Positions 33,215 through 43,259 of a stretch of 64,000 nt of DNA are shown here, one piece after another. Position 1 is the stretch's first letter. Every line of letters begins with the position of its first letter. The stretch lies in NCBI GenBank assembly GCA_039989475.1, contig JBDXHU010000013.1, positions 1 through 64,000 on the forward strand, written 5' to 3'. A program made the position numbers and the translations under genes. Below the pieces are notes generated by a model that was given only the letters and a program-made list of their open reading frames with translations, searched no databases and was not told the DNA's origin. The stretch is from JBDXHU01 sp039989475 (GTDB lineage: Bacteria > Pseudomonadota > Gammaproteobacteria > Pseudomonadales > Halieaceae).

Positions 33215-36200
33215 TTGAAAGACTTCTTTTTCCAAAGGCTTAACACCTGGCTGTGGTCCATGATCGTGCTGCTGGTCGTCGCTATGGCGGTGTACAGCAG
33301 TCTCGGTCGCCTGTTGGTGTCCAATGTGTCCCGCTACCAGGACGAGATTCTGCAGTACGTTAACGCCCGCAGCAGTTTCGAGCTACAGATTGACGAGCTG
33401 CGAGGCAGTTGGGTGTCGCTCACGCCGCGCTTTGAGGCCACAGGGGTGCGTATTGTTGGCGATGAGCACGCGCCCGAAGCGCTTGCCTTTGACCGACTGC
33501 TATTGGAACTGGATGTTTTCGATTCTATTCGCAGGCTGTCGCCGCAGCTGTACACGCTGACAGTGAGCGGCATGCGCATCCACGTCGATGTGCTGGAGGA
33601 CGGCAGCTTGCGGCTGGCAGGGATGGCACAGGCCGGCGGGGCGGGTTTTACGACCCGGCTCTATGACTTTGTCTTCAACGCCGAGCAGATGCAGCTGGCC
33701 GATATCGCACTCACGCTGCACGATGAGCGTGGCGCACGAGTCTCGTTTGCGGAAGCAGAGTTGCGTCGCGACGGCGCTTTCCGGCGTATTAACCTGGCCC
33801 TGCGAGCACCGGGCAGGCAATCCTGGTTTCGACTGATTGGCGAAGGCCACGGCGAGCTGCGTGATCTGCAGGACTTTGATGGCCAGTTTCACCTTGAATC
33901 TTCTGTGGGTCAGCTGGCTTTCTACGATGATTTGTTGGGCCAGGCTGATCTGCAAGCGGAGAATGGTGCCCTGGACAGCAAGTTGTGGCTGGGGATCACG
34001 CGCGGTGATGTGCAACTGGCCGCACAGCTAAGCGGGCGTGATATCCACTTGAAGAGTATCGGCGACAGTCCCCGCCGGGTTGCCTTCGATGCCATTGAAG
34101 CGACCGCCCGGGCTGACTATGCCGAGGGCCAGTGGCGATTTCGTGCCAGGGATGTAGCAGTGAGCGGTGCGGAGCAAGGCTTTGCGATCGATCGCCTGGC
34201 GGGTGAATACGATGGCCAAAGGCTGGAATTGCGCCTCGCGGACCTGCAATTAGGCACAATTTCCCGCTACCTGGAGCGCGCCGGCCTGTTGCCGCAAACC
34301 GCGGCGGATGTGCTTGGCAAACTCTCGCCCGACGGCATCCTGGAACGGGTGGCCATGGTGCTGCCGGATATAGCGGACCGCAGTGACTGGAGGCTGTCTG
34401 CAAATTTCAATAATGTGGACGTAAAACCCTGGAAAGGTGCTCCCGGATTAACCAGCGCCGCTGGTTACGCATCTATTGGTCCCACAGATGGAAGGGTGCA
34501 ACTGGATTCTTCGGATTTCTCCATGGCTTTCCCGGTGATTTATCACGAGCCGCTCCATTACCAGGATTTCAGTGCCGAGCTCGCCTGGCAGGTTCATGAA
34601 GATGCTTTCCACGTTGTCAGCGGACCGTTTACGGCGCTGGGCAGGGAGGGCAAAGTACGTGGTCTGTTCTCACTCAACTTGCCGCGGGTGGCGACCCAGG
34701 CTGGCGCTGAGATGGACCTGATGGTGGGCTTGCGAGATCTTGAACCCTATCACCGCAACAAGTACCTGCCTTATACACTCAGTGAGAACTTGCTGAACTG
34801 GTTGGAACCCAGCATCGGTGATGGACTTATTCACGAGGCTGGTTTTATCTATCGTGGCAGCCTGGCGAAAAAGCTGCCGCAGCACCGCACCGTGCATCTG
34901 TTTTTTGATATAGAAAACACCCAGGTCAATTATCATCCGCAGTGGCCGGGCCTTACCGAACTGGATGGGCGCATTGTTATCGACAACAGCAATGTCGATC
35001 TGCTGGCGACGAAGGGCCGCATTCTCGACTCCGCAGTGCGGGATATCAAGGTCAGGCTGCGCCCCGATTCGGATGAGCAGTTACGACTGGCAGTCTCTGC
35101 GCAAATGCTGGGCAGCGCCGCCGATGGTCTGGCCATCGTCAACCAGTCAGCCCTGCGCGATATTGTGGGTGACACCTTTATTGACTGGCGCCTGGACGGG
35201 GCGCTGGCGACTGAAGTGCAACTGCAGCTCAACCTCAGCGATAACACGGAAGCGCCTGATGTAGTGGTGCGTGCTGATTGGAGCGATGTGGATGTCGAGA
35301 TGCTGTCCTTGAACCTGAGCCTGCAGGCGGTTTCCGGGCAGCTAAATTATGACAGCCACACCGGCTTTGCCGCTGAGTCTATCAACGGCAGTTTTTGGGG
35401 TAAGCCCTTCTCCGGCTCTGTCAGCCAGGGTCGGGAAGGTGACGGACTCGCTGAACTTGATATAGAGGTACATTCACGCATTGCTGTCGATGCTCTGCGT
35501 GATTGGCTGGAGCTTGAAATGCTGCGCTTCGCTACGGGGGAAACCGCAGCCGAGCTGCATGTACTGTTACCGCCCGGTGGGTCCGCGCGCCTCGAGGTGC
35601 TCAGTGATCTGCAGGGCGTGGCGCTGGATCTGCCCAGGCCCTGGGGCAAGGCCGCTGACGCGACGGAGACACTGCAACTAAGCATGCCATTGGGCGAATC
35701 CCCGCAACATGTACAGGTCTCACTTGCTGAGCAGGCCTGGCTGGATATCGTCCTGGCGGAGGTTGGTTTCAGTGCCGGCAGCCTTGGTTTTGGGGCGGCA
35801 TTGCCCGCCACAGAAGAGGGCCTGTTCCTGCTCGGTGGGGAGCTCAGCTACCTCGACTGGGATGAATGGTCGCGCTTTATAGACAGTTACATCAGTCCGC
35901 CGGGCGCCGAGTCCGAGCTTGCCGTGCTGGCTGCTATTCGCGACTTGCAGCTGCAATCGCTGCTGCTGTTCGGGCAGAAGTTTGAGAGCGTATTACTAAG
36001 CGGTGAGCAGTTGGCGCATGGCTGGCACTTTGATGCCAGCACCAACTGGCTGCGCGGTTCCATCGACCTGCCGGATGATCTCAGCCATATTGCAATTGCC
36101 GTGGAGGACCTGGACCTGGTGGGTTTCCGTGAACAATTGTCCAGCCTGGAGCCGCTGCAGGAGAGTGATGAAGATCTGCCGGAGATATCCGTAACAATTG

Positions 36201-37078
36201 ATAATCTGCGCGAGGCAGAGCAAGTCTGGGGCAAGCTGGGTTTCAATTTGCAGGAACGGCAGGGGAACTATCATTTTCTCGATATCAGCGGCGAACTGCG
36301 GGGTCTGCAGTTAGGCACCGAGGGCGGCTTGCAGCTGGACTGGCTCCAGGAAGAAGCCGGCCCGCGAACGCATCTGTATGGCGGTGTAAGCTTTCTTGAT
36401 TTTGGTGATGTGTTGACCCAATACCAGGTGGAGCGGGTGATTCAGACCAACAATGGCCAGGCCCAGCTCGACCTGTCCTGGCCGGGCGATCCCAATGCTT
36501 TCGACATGGCTACTACCACCGGCAGCATGCAGCTTGCCGTGGGTCCAGGCAGCTTTCTCAAGACTTCCGGCGCTACCGAGGGCACATTGCGGGTAGTCGG
36601 TATTCTCAATCTGGCGGATTTCGTCCGTCGTTTGAGCCTCGACGTATCCTATGCGGGTAAGTCAGGCGTCCCCTTTGAGTCCATCAACGGCGAGCTAAAG
36701 TACGGAGGCGGGCGGGTAGAAGTGCCGCATCTGGATATTAGTGGCCCCTCCAGTCGCTTTCAATTTGTCGGGGTCGCCGAGGTGGAGGAAGCCACTATTG
36801 ATGGGGAGTTGGTGGTAACACTGCCTATCGCCAGCAATCTGCCCTGGATCGCGGCCCTGGTTAGTGGCTTGCCGGCGGCGGCAGCGGTCTACGTTGTCAG
36901 CAAGGTGTTTACCAAGCAGATGGATAAATTTTCCAGTGCGGTGTACGAGGTTAAGGGGCCCTGGGCGGATCCGGAAGTAAACTTCCAGAGTATTTTTGAT
37001 GACACCGCTGAGCAGAAGGAATTGAAGACAGCCGATGGCCCCGATGCAGCAGCCCCAGCCCAGGTGCCCGACAGCTAG
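33215..37078 (+). CDS. yhdP: YhdP, giant AsmA-like envelope protein
   Basis: A 1287-residue protein anchored by an N-terminal helix (~12-32, NTWLWSMIVLLVVAMAVYSS), the rest periplasmic and beta-rich, with a DUF3971 region and a C-terminal AsmA-like segment. YhdP, TamB and YdbH form long hydrophobic grooves thought to carry phospholipids from the inner to the outer membrane. The length is close to the E. coli protein (1266). The start is TTG 33215, the only start after an in-frame TGA; GAGG lies rather far upstream. It is the last gene of the mre-maf-rng run and convergent with darP. Confidence 0.94.
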   Translation: MKDFFFQRLNTWLWSMIVLLVVAMAVYSSLGRLLVSNVSRYQDEILQYVNARSSFELQIDELRGSWVSLTPRFEATGVRIVGDEHAPEALAFDRLLLELDVFDSIRRLSPQLYTLTVSGMRIHVDVLEDGSLRLAGMAQAGGAGFTTRLYDFVFNAEQMQLADIALTLHDERGARVSFAEAELRRDGAFRRINLALRAPGRQSWFRLIGEGHGELRDLQDFDGQFHLESSVGQLAFYDDLLGQADLQAENGALDSKLWLGITRGDVQLAAQLSGRDIHLKSIGDSPRRVAFDAIEATARADYAEGQWRFRARDVAVSGAEQGFAIDRLAGEYDGQRLELRLADLQLGTISRYLERAGLLPQTAADVLGKLSPDGILERVAMVLPDIADRSDWRLSANFNNVDVKPWKGAPGLTSAAGYASIGPTDGRVQLDSSDFSMAFPVIYHEPLHYQDFSAELAWQVHEDAFHVVSGPFTALGREGKVRGLFSLNLPRVATQAGAEMDLMVGLRDLEPYHRNKYLPYTLSENLLNWLEPSIGDGLIHEAGFIYRGSLAKKLPQHRTVHLFFDIENTQVNYHPQWPGLTELDGRIVIDNSNVDLLATKGRILDSAVRDIKVRLRPDSDEQLRLAVSAQMLGSAADGLAIVNQSALRDIVGDTFIDWRLDGALATEVQLQLNLSDNTEAPDVVVRADWSDVDVEMLSLNLSLQAVSGQLNYDSHTGFAAESINGSFWGKPFSGSVSQGREGDGLAELDIEVHSRIAVDALRDWLELEMLRFATGETAAELHVLLPPGGSARLEVLSDLQGVALDLPRPWGKAADATETLQLSMPLGESPQHVQVSLAEQAWLDIVLAEVGFSAGSLGFGAALPATEEGLFLLGGELSYLDWDEWSRFIDSYISPPGAESELAVLAAIRDLQLQSLLLFGQKFESVLLSGEQLAHGWHFDASTNWLRGSIDLPDDLSHIAIAVEDLDLVGFREQLSSLEPLQESDEDLPEISVTIDNLREAEQVWGKLGFNLQERQGNYHFLDISGELRGLQLGTEGGLQLDWLQEEAGPRTHLYGGVSFLDFGDVLTQYQVERVIQTNNGQAQLDLSWPGDPNAFDMATTTGSMQLAVGPGSFLKTSGATEGTLRVVGILNLADFVRRLSLDVSYAGKSGVPFESINGELKYGGGRVEVPHLDISGPSSRFQFVGVAEVEEATIDGELVVTLPIASNLPWIAALVSGLPAAAAVYVVSKVFTKQMDKFSSAVYEVKGPWADPEVNFQSIFDDTAEQKELKTADGPDAAAPAQVPDS

Positions 37079-37094
37079 GCCAGGGAAGTTCCCA

Positions 37095-37616
37095 TCATTC
37101 CAGTTCGGCTAGTTCGCGCAGGTATTTGAACAATTTCCGGGCGGCAGCAGGCGGCTTGCCACTACTGGCCTCGCGCTGTTGTTGTCGAATGAGTTGGCGC
37201 AGGTGTTGTCGGTCTGCCTGCGGGTATTTCTGTAGCAGTTGGTCGATGGCGGAAACGCCGTCCGACAACAGTAGATCACGCCAGTGTTCCAGCTCATGAA
37301 AGGCGTTGGCTTCACCCCGACGCCGCTGGTGCAAGACATCAAGTGCGCGGCGAATTGGATCTGCATCAATGCTGCGCATGAGTTTTCCCAGGTATTGGAA
37401 ATGACGCTTGCGCGCACTATTGCTGCGAATGTTCTGGCTTTCGCGGATAACCTCGAGCACACGCTCCTCTTCTATGGGAATGCGCGCCAGCTCGCGCTCG
37501 CTGAGTCCCGCCAGTTCCTCGCCCAGCTTTTGCAGCGCCGTCATCTCGCGCTTTACCGCCGATTTGCTGGGTTGGAGTCCCTCTTCTGCGGAATCGTCAT
37601 CCATCTCAATTGCCAT
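37095..37616 (-). CDS. darP: Ribosome biogenesis factor DarP/YjgA (DUF615)
   Basis: A 173-residue basic, helical protein that joins late 50S assembly intermediates. SKSAVKREMTALQKLGEELA, ARIPIEEERVLEVIRESQNI and RKRHFQYLGKLMR are DUF615 landmarks. ATG 37616 overlaps the mgtE 3' end by 11 bp; ATG 37604, four codons later, is an alternative. An ORF extension to 37661 lies within mgtE and looks false. Confidence 0.93.
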   Translation of the reverse strand: MAIEMDDDSAEEGLQPSKSAVKREMTALQKLGEELAGLSERELARIPIEEERVLEVIRESQNIRSNSARKRHFQYLGKLMRSIDADPIRRALDVLHQRRRGEANAFHELEHWRDLLLSDGVSAIDQLLQKYPQADRQHLRQLIRQQQREASSGKPPAAARKLFKYLRELAELE

Positions 37617-38967
37617 AGAAAACCGTGGCCAGGCCCAGGAAGGACATAAAGCCAACCACATCGGTGACCGTGGTCAAGACGACGCCACCGGCCAGTGCCG
37701 GATCTATCTGAACCCGTTTCATGAACAGTGGTATCAGTGTGCCCGCCAGTGCCGCGGTGGCCAGGTTTATCACCATGGCGGCGGCTATGATGGCGCCGAT
37801 GAGCCAGTCCTGGAACCACAGCGATGCTGCCACCGCGACCACGCCCGACCAGAGCATGCCGTTGATCAGGCCCACCAGGAACTCGCGGTTTATCAGCCAA
37901 CTCTGGTTGCTGCCACCGATTTGGCCCAGTGCCATACCCCTGACCATCACTGTCAGGGTCTGGGTGCCGGCCACACCTCCCATGCTGGCCACGATAGGCA
38001 TGAGCACGGCCAGGGCCACCACCTTGTCGATCGTGCCCTGGAACAGGTTGATTACCGACGAGGCAATGAAGGCTGTAATCAGGTTGATGCCCAGCCAGAC
38101 CGCGCGGCGCGGCGTGGTCTTGAATACGGTGGCGAAGGTGTCTTCATCCTCGTCCAGGCCCGCCATGCTCATCAGCGAGTGCTCAGCGTTTTCGCGGATA
38201 ACGTCTACCACGTCGTCAATGGTGATACGGCCCAACAACTTGCCCTGTTCGTCGACCACGGGCGCAGAAACCAGGTCGTGGCGCTCAAACAGTTGTGCTA
38301 CCTCGTTTTCGTCCATGTCAGCCGGTATGGCCTCCACATCGGTTTCCATAATTTCGCGCACGGTGGCCGAAGGGTCGGCGACCAGCAGGGCGCGCAATGG
38401 CAGTAGGCCGAGGAATTTGTCTGCCCGGTTAACGACAATCAGGTTGTCTGTCATTTCAGGTATTTCAAGGTGACGCCGCAAGTAGCGTAACACCACGTCG
38501 GCGGTGTGGCGGGCGCGCACGGTGATGGTATCGGTATTCATCAAACCGCCGGCGGTCGTCTCCGGGTACTCCAGTATTTGCTCGACCCGGGCCCGGTCCT
38601 GCTGGTCCATCGCCCTGAGCACTTCCTGCAGGACTTTCTCTGGGAGTCGCTGCAGTATGTCCGCAACATCGTCGGGCTCAAGGCCTTCGGTGGCGGCGGC
38701 CACTTTTTCCGCGTCCATTTCGCGCAGGAATTGAGACTGCAATTCGTCGCCCAGTTCCTGCAGAATCTCGCCTTCATCAGCGTCATCTACCAGCTGCCAG
38801 ATGACCGCGCGCGTGGGTGGCGGCGAGGATTCGAGTAAATGAGCGATGTCGCCGGCTGGCAGGGAGTTGAGCAGGCGGCGGACATTGACGAACGTGCCAC
38901 TGCTCAGGGCCGCGGTCAGCTCATCCAGCTGAGCCAGGGTTCGGTTTTGCTCTGCGGTGTGAGGCAC
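37606..38967 (-). CDS. mgtE: Magnesium transporter MgtE
   Basis: A Mg2+ channel gated by intracellular Mg2+. It has 453 residues: the N-terminal MgtE superhelical domain (~30-130), two CBS domains (~135-255, GLMNTDTITVRARHTADVVL and SAPVVDEQGKLLGRITIDD), a connecting helix, and five transmembrane helices (~285-450) with the pore-lining MGGVAGTQTLTVMVRGMALG. The start is GTG 38967, 3 bp after the npr stop. mgtE next to npr is also seen in pseudomonads. Confidence 0.96.
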   Translation of the reverse strand: MPHTAEQNRTLAQLDELTAALSSGTFVNVRRLLNSLPAGDIAHLLESSPPPTRAVIWQLVDDADEGEILQELGDELQSQFLREMDAEKVAAATEGLEPDDVADILQRLPEKVLQEVLRAMDQQDRARVEQILEYPETTAGGLMNTDTITVRARHTADVVLRYLRRHLEIPEMTDNLIVVNRADKFLGLLPLRALLVADPSATVREIMETDVEAIPADMDENEVAQLFERHDLVSAPVVDEQGKLLGRITIDDVVDVIRENAEHSLMSMAGLDEDEDTFATVFKTTPRRAVWLGINLITAFIASSVINLFQGTIDKVVALAVLMPIVASMGGVAGTQTLTVMVRGMALGQIGGSNQSWLINREFLVGLINGMLWSGVVAVAASLWFQDWLIGAIIAAAMVINLATAALAGTLIPLFMKRVQIDPALAGGVVLTTVTDVVGFMSFLGLATVFYGN

Positions 38968-38970
38968 TGC

Positions 38971-39240
38971 TTACTCGTCCTCGTCGAAGCGGTTCTCGAT
39001 GAGGGTTACCAGCGCGGCTAGCGCTTCCTGTTCGTCGCCCCCGTCAATCTCCAGGTCCAACTCCGTGCCGCGGGCCGCGGCCAGCATCATGATAGACATG
39101 ATGCTCTTTCCATCCACCAGCTTGCCATCCTGCCCAACCATGATTTTGCTGGAAAATGCAGAGGCACAGCTGACGAATTTCGCTGCTGCGCGAGCGTGTA
39201 AGCCGAGCTTGTTGATTATTGTTATTTTCTGCCGGAGCAT
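38971..39240 (-). CDS. npr: HPr-like phosphocarrier NPr
   Basis: Phosphocarrier of the nitrogen PTS (PtsP to NPr to PtsN). It has 89 residues. The phosphorylated His15 is in NKLGLHARAAAKF, and the second conserved site is GKSIMSIMMLAA. The neighbours rapZ, ptsN and rpoN confirm the nitrogen-branch role rather than sugar uptake. Confidence 0.95.
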   Translation of the reverse strand: MLRQKITIINKLGLHARAAAKFVSCASAFSSKIMVGQDGKLVDGKSIMSIMMLAAARGTELDLEIDGGDEQEALAALVTLIENRFDEDE

Positions 39241-39254
39241 GATCCCGTGGCCTG

Positions 39255-40109
39255 TCAGCGCTGTAGTTCACGATGGCGAATATTAACTTCCGGGTATTCC
39301 CTGTGGAAGTGCTGGTACAACCTTTCGGCCAGATATACTGAACGATGTTGGCCACCGGTACAACCGAGCGCGATGGTTATATAGCTACGGTTATTGTCGC
39401 GATAGTGTGGCAGCCAGGTCTCCAGGAAGCCACTGATGTCGGTGAAGAGCTGTTCGGTGATGGCTTGCTGTTCAAGGAAGTCGATCACTTCGGGATCACG
39501 GCCATTCTTGAGGCGAAGATCCTTCTGCCAGTGTGGGTTGGGTAAGATGCGCAGGTCATAAACCAGGTCGGCGTCGCTGGGCAGGCCGCGTTTAAAACCA
39601 AAGGACTGGAACAGGATGGAAATGTCTCCGGCGCGGGAGCCCAGCAGCCGCTCGCGAATATCGCTGCGCAGCTCATAGATTGTCATCTGGCTGGTATCAA
39701 TCAACAGCGACGCGCTGCTGGCAATAGGCTCCAGCATATCGCGTTCCCGGGCGATGGCCTCAGCCAATGGAGTGTCGTCGTCGCTCAGGGGGTGACGCCT
39801 GCGAGTTTCACTGAAGCGCTTTATAAGGCTCGTGTCTTCCGCATCGAGAAAAACGATATCTACGCTCACCTCGTCAGGCAGTTCTGCCAGCATGCTGTCG
39901 AAGTGCAGCAGGTCGGAGTGGGCGTTGCGGGCATCAATGCAGACAGCCAGGCCGGCCTGGCTGAAGTTTTCTGCCAGAGCGCGCTCTACCAGTGCTGGCA
40001 GCAAGGTGGCCGGCAAATTATCGATGCAATAAAACGCCTCGTCCTCGAGCTGGTGCAGGGCGGTGCTCTTACCTGAGCCGGAGCGGCCGCTGATGACTAT
40101 AAGCCGCAC
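39255..40109 (-). CDS. rapZ: RNase adapter protein RapZ
   Basis: A nucleotide-binding adapter that in enterobacteria senses glucosamine-6-phosphate and directs RNase E to the sRNA GlmZ. It has 284 residues. The Walker A motif GRSGSGKST is at 8-16; QSFGFKRGLPSDADLVYDLR and the C-terminal ALGCTGGQHRSVYLAE are diagnostic. The start is GTG 40109, placing the Walker motif at the usual distance. It lies 9 bp after ptsN. Confidence 0.96.
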   Translation of the reverse strand: MRLIVISGRSGSGKSTALHQLEDEAFYCIDNLPATLLPALVERALAENFSQAGLAVCIDARNAHSDLLHFDSMLAELPDEVSVDIVFLDAEDTSLIKRFSETRRRHPLSDDDTPLAEAIARERDMLEPIASSASLLIDTSQMTIYELRSDIRERLLGSRAGDISILFQSFGFKRGLPSDADLVYDLRILPNPHWQKDLRLKNGRDPEVIDFLEQQAITEQLFTDISGFLETWLPHYRDNNRSYITIALGCTGGQHRSVYLAERLYQHFHREYPEVNIRHRELQR

Positions 40110-40118
40110 GGGCGTGGG

Positions 40119-40577
40119 TCAGAGCTGGAACCCGACCGCGGCGCGGTAGAGCTCCTCGTTGCTGGACGCATTGCGCAGCGCCGCGCAAAAGCCGGCTTCG
40201 CTGAGCAATTGTGCCAGGCCTGCGAGGATATTCAGGTGTTCCTGCTGCTCTTCCTCCGGTACCAGCAACAGGAACAGGAGGTCTACCGGGCGCCCATCCG
40301 GCGAATCGAAGTCTATTCCCTGCTCCAGGGTGATGAGGGTGCCCACGGCACGTTCACAATGGCTGATACGACAATGGGGTATGGCAATACCTTCTCCGAG
40401 GGCGGTGCTACCCAGTCGTTCGCGAGCGAGCAGCTTGCTGTATATTTCTTTGCTCTCGAGTTGCTGCTGGTCCGCACAAATGAATTCCGCAGCGGTCTCG
40501 AACAGGCGCTTTTTACTGGCACCCGGCGCCGCGCACAGGGTGCGGGCCGGGCTCAGCAGTTGATCGAGTTGCAACAT
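40119..40577 (-). CDS. ptsN: Nitrogen-regulatory PTS IIA protein PtsN
   Basis: Regulatory IIA protein that, by its phosphorylation state, controls potassium transport and other targets. It has 152 residues. The phosphorylated His (~68) is in GEGIAIPHCR. The ATG overlaps the hpf stop as TGATG, so the two are translationally coupled. Confidence 0.95.
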   Translation of the reverse strand: MLQLDQLLSPARTLCAAPGASKKRLFETAAEFICADQQQLESKEIYSKLLARERLGSTALGEGIAIPHCRISHCERAVGTLITLEQGIDFDSPDGRPVDLLFLLLVPEEEQQEHLNILAGLAQLLSEAGFCAALRNASSNEELYRAAVGFQL

Positions 40578-40864
40578 CAGTGGCCGCGACTCTTTTCCTT
40601 GTGTTTGATGAGCTGGCGGTCGAGCTTGTCGGCCAATAAGTCGATGGCAGCGTACATATCTTCCGATTCGGCGTTGGCGAAAATATCGGCGCCGGAAACG
40701 TGGATCGTGGCCTCGGCTTTCTGTACCAGCTTTTCGACGATGAGGGTTACATCCGTGTTGGTTATCTGGTCCGAGTGGCGCTGTAAGCGGTCAAATTTGC
40801 TCAGTACGTAATCTCGCAAAGGATCGGTAACTTCCACGTGATGGCCGCTGATAGTGATTTGCAT
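40577..40864 (-). CDS. hpf: Short ribosome hibernation-promoting factor
   Basis: Binds 30S subunits in stationary phase and promotes dormant 100S dimers. At 95 residues it is the short form without the C-terminal dimerisation domain. MQITISGHHVEVTDPLRDYV and EDMYAAIDLLADKLDRQL are typical. A strong GGGAG lies before ATG 40864. It sits between rpoN and ptsN as in most gammaproteobacteria. Confidence 0.95.
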   Translation of the reverse strand: MQITISGHHVEVTDPLRDYVLSKFDRLQRHSDQITNTDVTLIVEKLVQKAEATIHVSGADIFANAESEDMYAAIDLLADKLDRQLIKHKEKSRGH

Positions 40865-40894
40865 AGGTCGCTCCCTTTTTGAATGGTGAACGCA

Positions 40895-42391
40895 TCAGAC
40901 CAGTCGCTTGCGTTCATTGGATGGAGGTATAACAAGTGACTCGCGGTATTTGGCGATTGTCCTGCGAGCCACCTTGATACCCTGCTCTTCGAGCAGGTTG
41001 GTTATCTTGCTGTCGCTGAGTGGTTTCTGCGGGTTTTCAGCTGCAATCAGCTTCTTGATCAAAGCCCTGATGGCGGTTGAAGAGCACTCTCCGCCCGCCG
41101 CAGTACTGACATGGCTGGAGAAAAAGTACTTGAGCTCGAAAATGCCGCGCGGGGTATGCATGTATTTTTGCGTGGTCACCCGGGAAATGGTCGATTCGTG
41201 CATTTCCACGGCTTCGGCGATATCGTGCAAAACCAGCGGTTTCATCGCCTCTTCCCCGTATTCAAGAAAGCCTCGCTGGTGCTCGACAATGCGAGTGGCA
41301 ACCTTCATCAGCGTTTCGTTGCGGCTTTGCAGGCTCTTCAGGAACCAGCGTGCCTCCTGCAGATTGTCTCGCATATAGGTATTGTCGGCGCTGTTATCGG
41401 CCCGCTTGACCAGGGAGGCATAGTCCGCATTGATGCGCAGCTTGGGTGCGATGTCCGGGTTCAACTCAACCAGCCAGGCGCCGTTGCGCTTGGCGACGAA
41501 AACATCGGGGACAATATATTCGGTGTCGTCGGCACCAATGACCTGGCCGGGATTCGGGGTAAGTGACTGTATCAGCGCCAGCACTTCTTTTAATTCAGGC
41601 TCTCTGATTTTGCTGCGCCTGATTAGCTGGGCATAGTCGCGGTTTCCGAGCAGGCTCATATAGCGGCCTACCACCAGCCTGGCCTCAGTGAGATAGGGGG
41701 TGTCCGGTGCCAGTTGCTGCAGTTGCACCAGCAGGCATTCGCGTAAATCGTGGCTGCAGACACCCGGTGGATCAAATTGCTGTAAACGATGCAGAACGGC
41801 CATCATTTCATCCAGCTCAACCTCCATATCGGCACCGAAGGACTCCCAGATCTCCTCAATTGGCTGGGTCAGGCGGCCGTTTTCATCGGTGGCGTCAATA
41901 ATGGATAAGGCGATAAGTCGGTCGATGTCAGACAGGCGGGTGAGATTCAGTTGCCAGTGCAGGTGCTCCTGGAGTGTCTCTTCGCTGGAGTTACGTGATT
42001 CGAAATCGCTGTCGTTGTCGCCGCCGTAGGAGGCGGCACTGGATACAGGCGCCTGGTAAACATCTTCCCACTGGGTGTCCACTGGCAGCTCATCGGGAAT
42101 ATTTCCGTTGAGATCGGAGATTTCAGTCGTGTCGCTGCTGTCGTTGCCGGGGCTTATGGATTCGGCAGCGCTGAGTGCTTGCTCTGTATTGTTTTCGCTG
42201 CTCGGCTCGGCACTTTCTGGCACTTCGGCTTCGCTGCCGTCCTGCGCTTCAAGCATGGGGTTGGAATCCAGTGCTTCCTGAATTTCCTGCTGTAGGTCCA
42301 GGGTTGAAAGCTGCAACAACTTGATAGCTTGTTGCAACTGCGGTGTCATAACCAGCTGCTGGCCAAGCTTCAGTTGTAGGGACTGTTTCAT
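40895..42391 (-). CDS. rpoN: RNA polymerase sigma-54 factor
   Basis: Alternative sigma factor for -24/-12 promoters activated by AAA+ enhancer proteins. It has 498 residues. Region I is MKQSLQLKLGQQLVMTPQLQ (1-20), followed by an acidic linker (~55-125), the core-binding domain, the helix-turn-helix HDIAEAVEMHESTISRVTTQ, and the RpoN box ARRTIAKYRESL. I chose ATG 42391, the universal start; the ORF extension to 42439 is not supported. Confidence 0.97.
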   Translation of the reverse strand: MKQSLQLKLGQQLVMTPQLQQAIKLLQLSTLDLQQEIQEALDSNPMLEAQDGSEAEVPESAEPSSENNTEQALSAAESISPGNDSSDTTEISDLNGNIPDELPVDTQWEDVYQAPVSSAASYGGDNDSDFESRNSSEETLQEHLHWQLNLTRLSDIDRLIALSIIDATDENGRLTQPIEEIWESFGADMEVELDEMMAVLHRLQQFDPPGVCSHDLRECLLVQLQQLAPDTPYLTEARLVVGRYMSLLGNRDYAQLIRRSKIREPELKEVLALIQSLTPNPGQVIGADDTEYIVPDVFVAKRNGAWLVELNPDIAPKLRINADYASLVKRADNSADNTYMRDNLQEARWFLKSLQSRNETLMKVATRIVEHQRGFLEYGEEAMKPLVLHDIAEAVEMHESTISRVTTQKYMHTPRGIFELKYFFSSHVSTAAGGECSSTAIRALIKKLIAAENPQKPLSDSKITNLLEEQGIKVARRTIAKYRESLVIPPSNERKRLV

Positions 42392-42510
42392 AGCTGCTCT
42401 TGCGACGACCTTGCTTGCAGTGTAGCGGTAGCCCAGCACGGTGGCAACTTTGGCATGAAACTAGCATGCCGGGAATGTGATCTGGTTCCGGAAAAGGGCT
42501 CCAGGCGCCG

Positions 42511-42529
42511 AAAAATGGGCTCTAGAGCC
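42511..42529 (-). terminator. Possible weak terminator at the lptB stop
   Basis: On the minus strand the palindrome GGCTCTAGAGCC, which contains the lptB stop TAG, is followed by CATTTTT. The stem is short (four to five pairs), so it may only attenuate read-through from lptB into rpoN. Confidence 0.3.
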
Positions 42530-43247
42530 GGAATTCGTGTCCCAAATAAACGTTCCTGACCTGGTCATCGGCGAGAATATCCTCGGCTGTACCAGCGGCA
42601 ATAATATGCCCCTCTCCGACAATATAGGCCATTTCACAGATATCGAGAGTCTCGCGCACATTGTGATCGGTAATCAGTATCCCGATGCCGCGAGCTTGCA
42701 GATGTCCGATGATCTGTTTGATATCGTTTACGCTGATGGGATCAACCCCGGCGAAGGGTTCATCGAGCAAAATGAAATCCGGCTCGGTGGCCAGCGCACG
42801 CGCAATTTCCACCCGCCGGCGTTCACCGCCGGATAGTGACATACCCAGGTTGTCGCGAATGTGGGTGATATGGAACTCCTCCAGCAACTGCTCCATTTTC
42901 TCCCGCCGTTGCGGGCGCTTGAGGTCAGCGCGGCTCTCGAGGATAGCCATCAGGTTGTCGGCCACGCTGAGCTTGCGAAAGATCGAGGCCTCCTGGGGCA
43001 AATATCCAATACCACGGCGGGCGCGGCCATGCATCGGCAGTGCGGTGAGGTCCTGGCCGTCGATCGCTATCAAGCCATGATCGGCGGCGATAATGCCGAC
43101 GATCATGTAGAAGCAGGTGGTTTTCCCAGCCCCGTTGGGACCCAGCAAGCCGACGATCTGGCCGCTACTGATTTCCAGCGAGACGTCGTGCACCACGGCC
43201 CGGCCACGGTAGCTCTTGGCGAGGTTGCTTGCGGTTAGTATTGCCAT
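42522..43247 (-). CDS. lptB: LPS export ABC transporter ATPase LptB
   Basis: The ATPase that powers LPS extraction from the inner membrane with LptFG. It has 241 residues. Walker A is LLGPNGAGKTT, the signature LSGGERRRVEIARAL and Walker B FILLDEPFAGVDP. It follows lptA by 12 bp. There is a 130-bp gap before rpoN with no gene in it. Confidence 0.97.
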   Translation of the reverse strand: MAILTASNLAKSYRGRAVVHDVSLEISSGQIVGLLGPNGAGKTTCFYMIVGIIAADHGLIAIDGQDLTALPMHGRARRGIGYLPQEASIFRKLSVADNLMAILESRADLKRPQRREKMEQLLEEFHITHIRDNLGMSLSGGERRRVEIARALATEPDFILLDEPFAGVDPISVNDIKQIIGHLQARGIGILITDHNVRETLDICEMAYIVGEGHIIAAGTAEDILADDQVRNVYLGHEFRL

Positions 43248-43259
43248 ACGTAGTCGCGC

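Noticed and set aside
37408..38406. 332-residue plus-strand ORF rich in His and Gln
   Set aside because: Antisense to mgtE and darP, no recognisable motifs.
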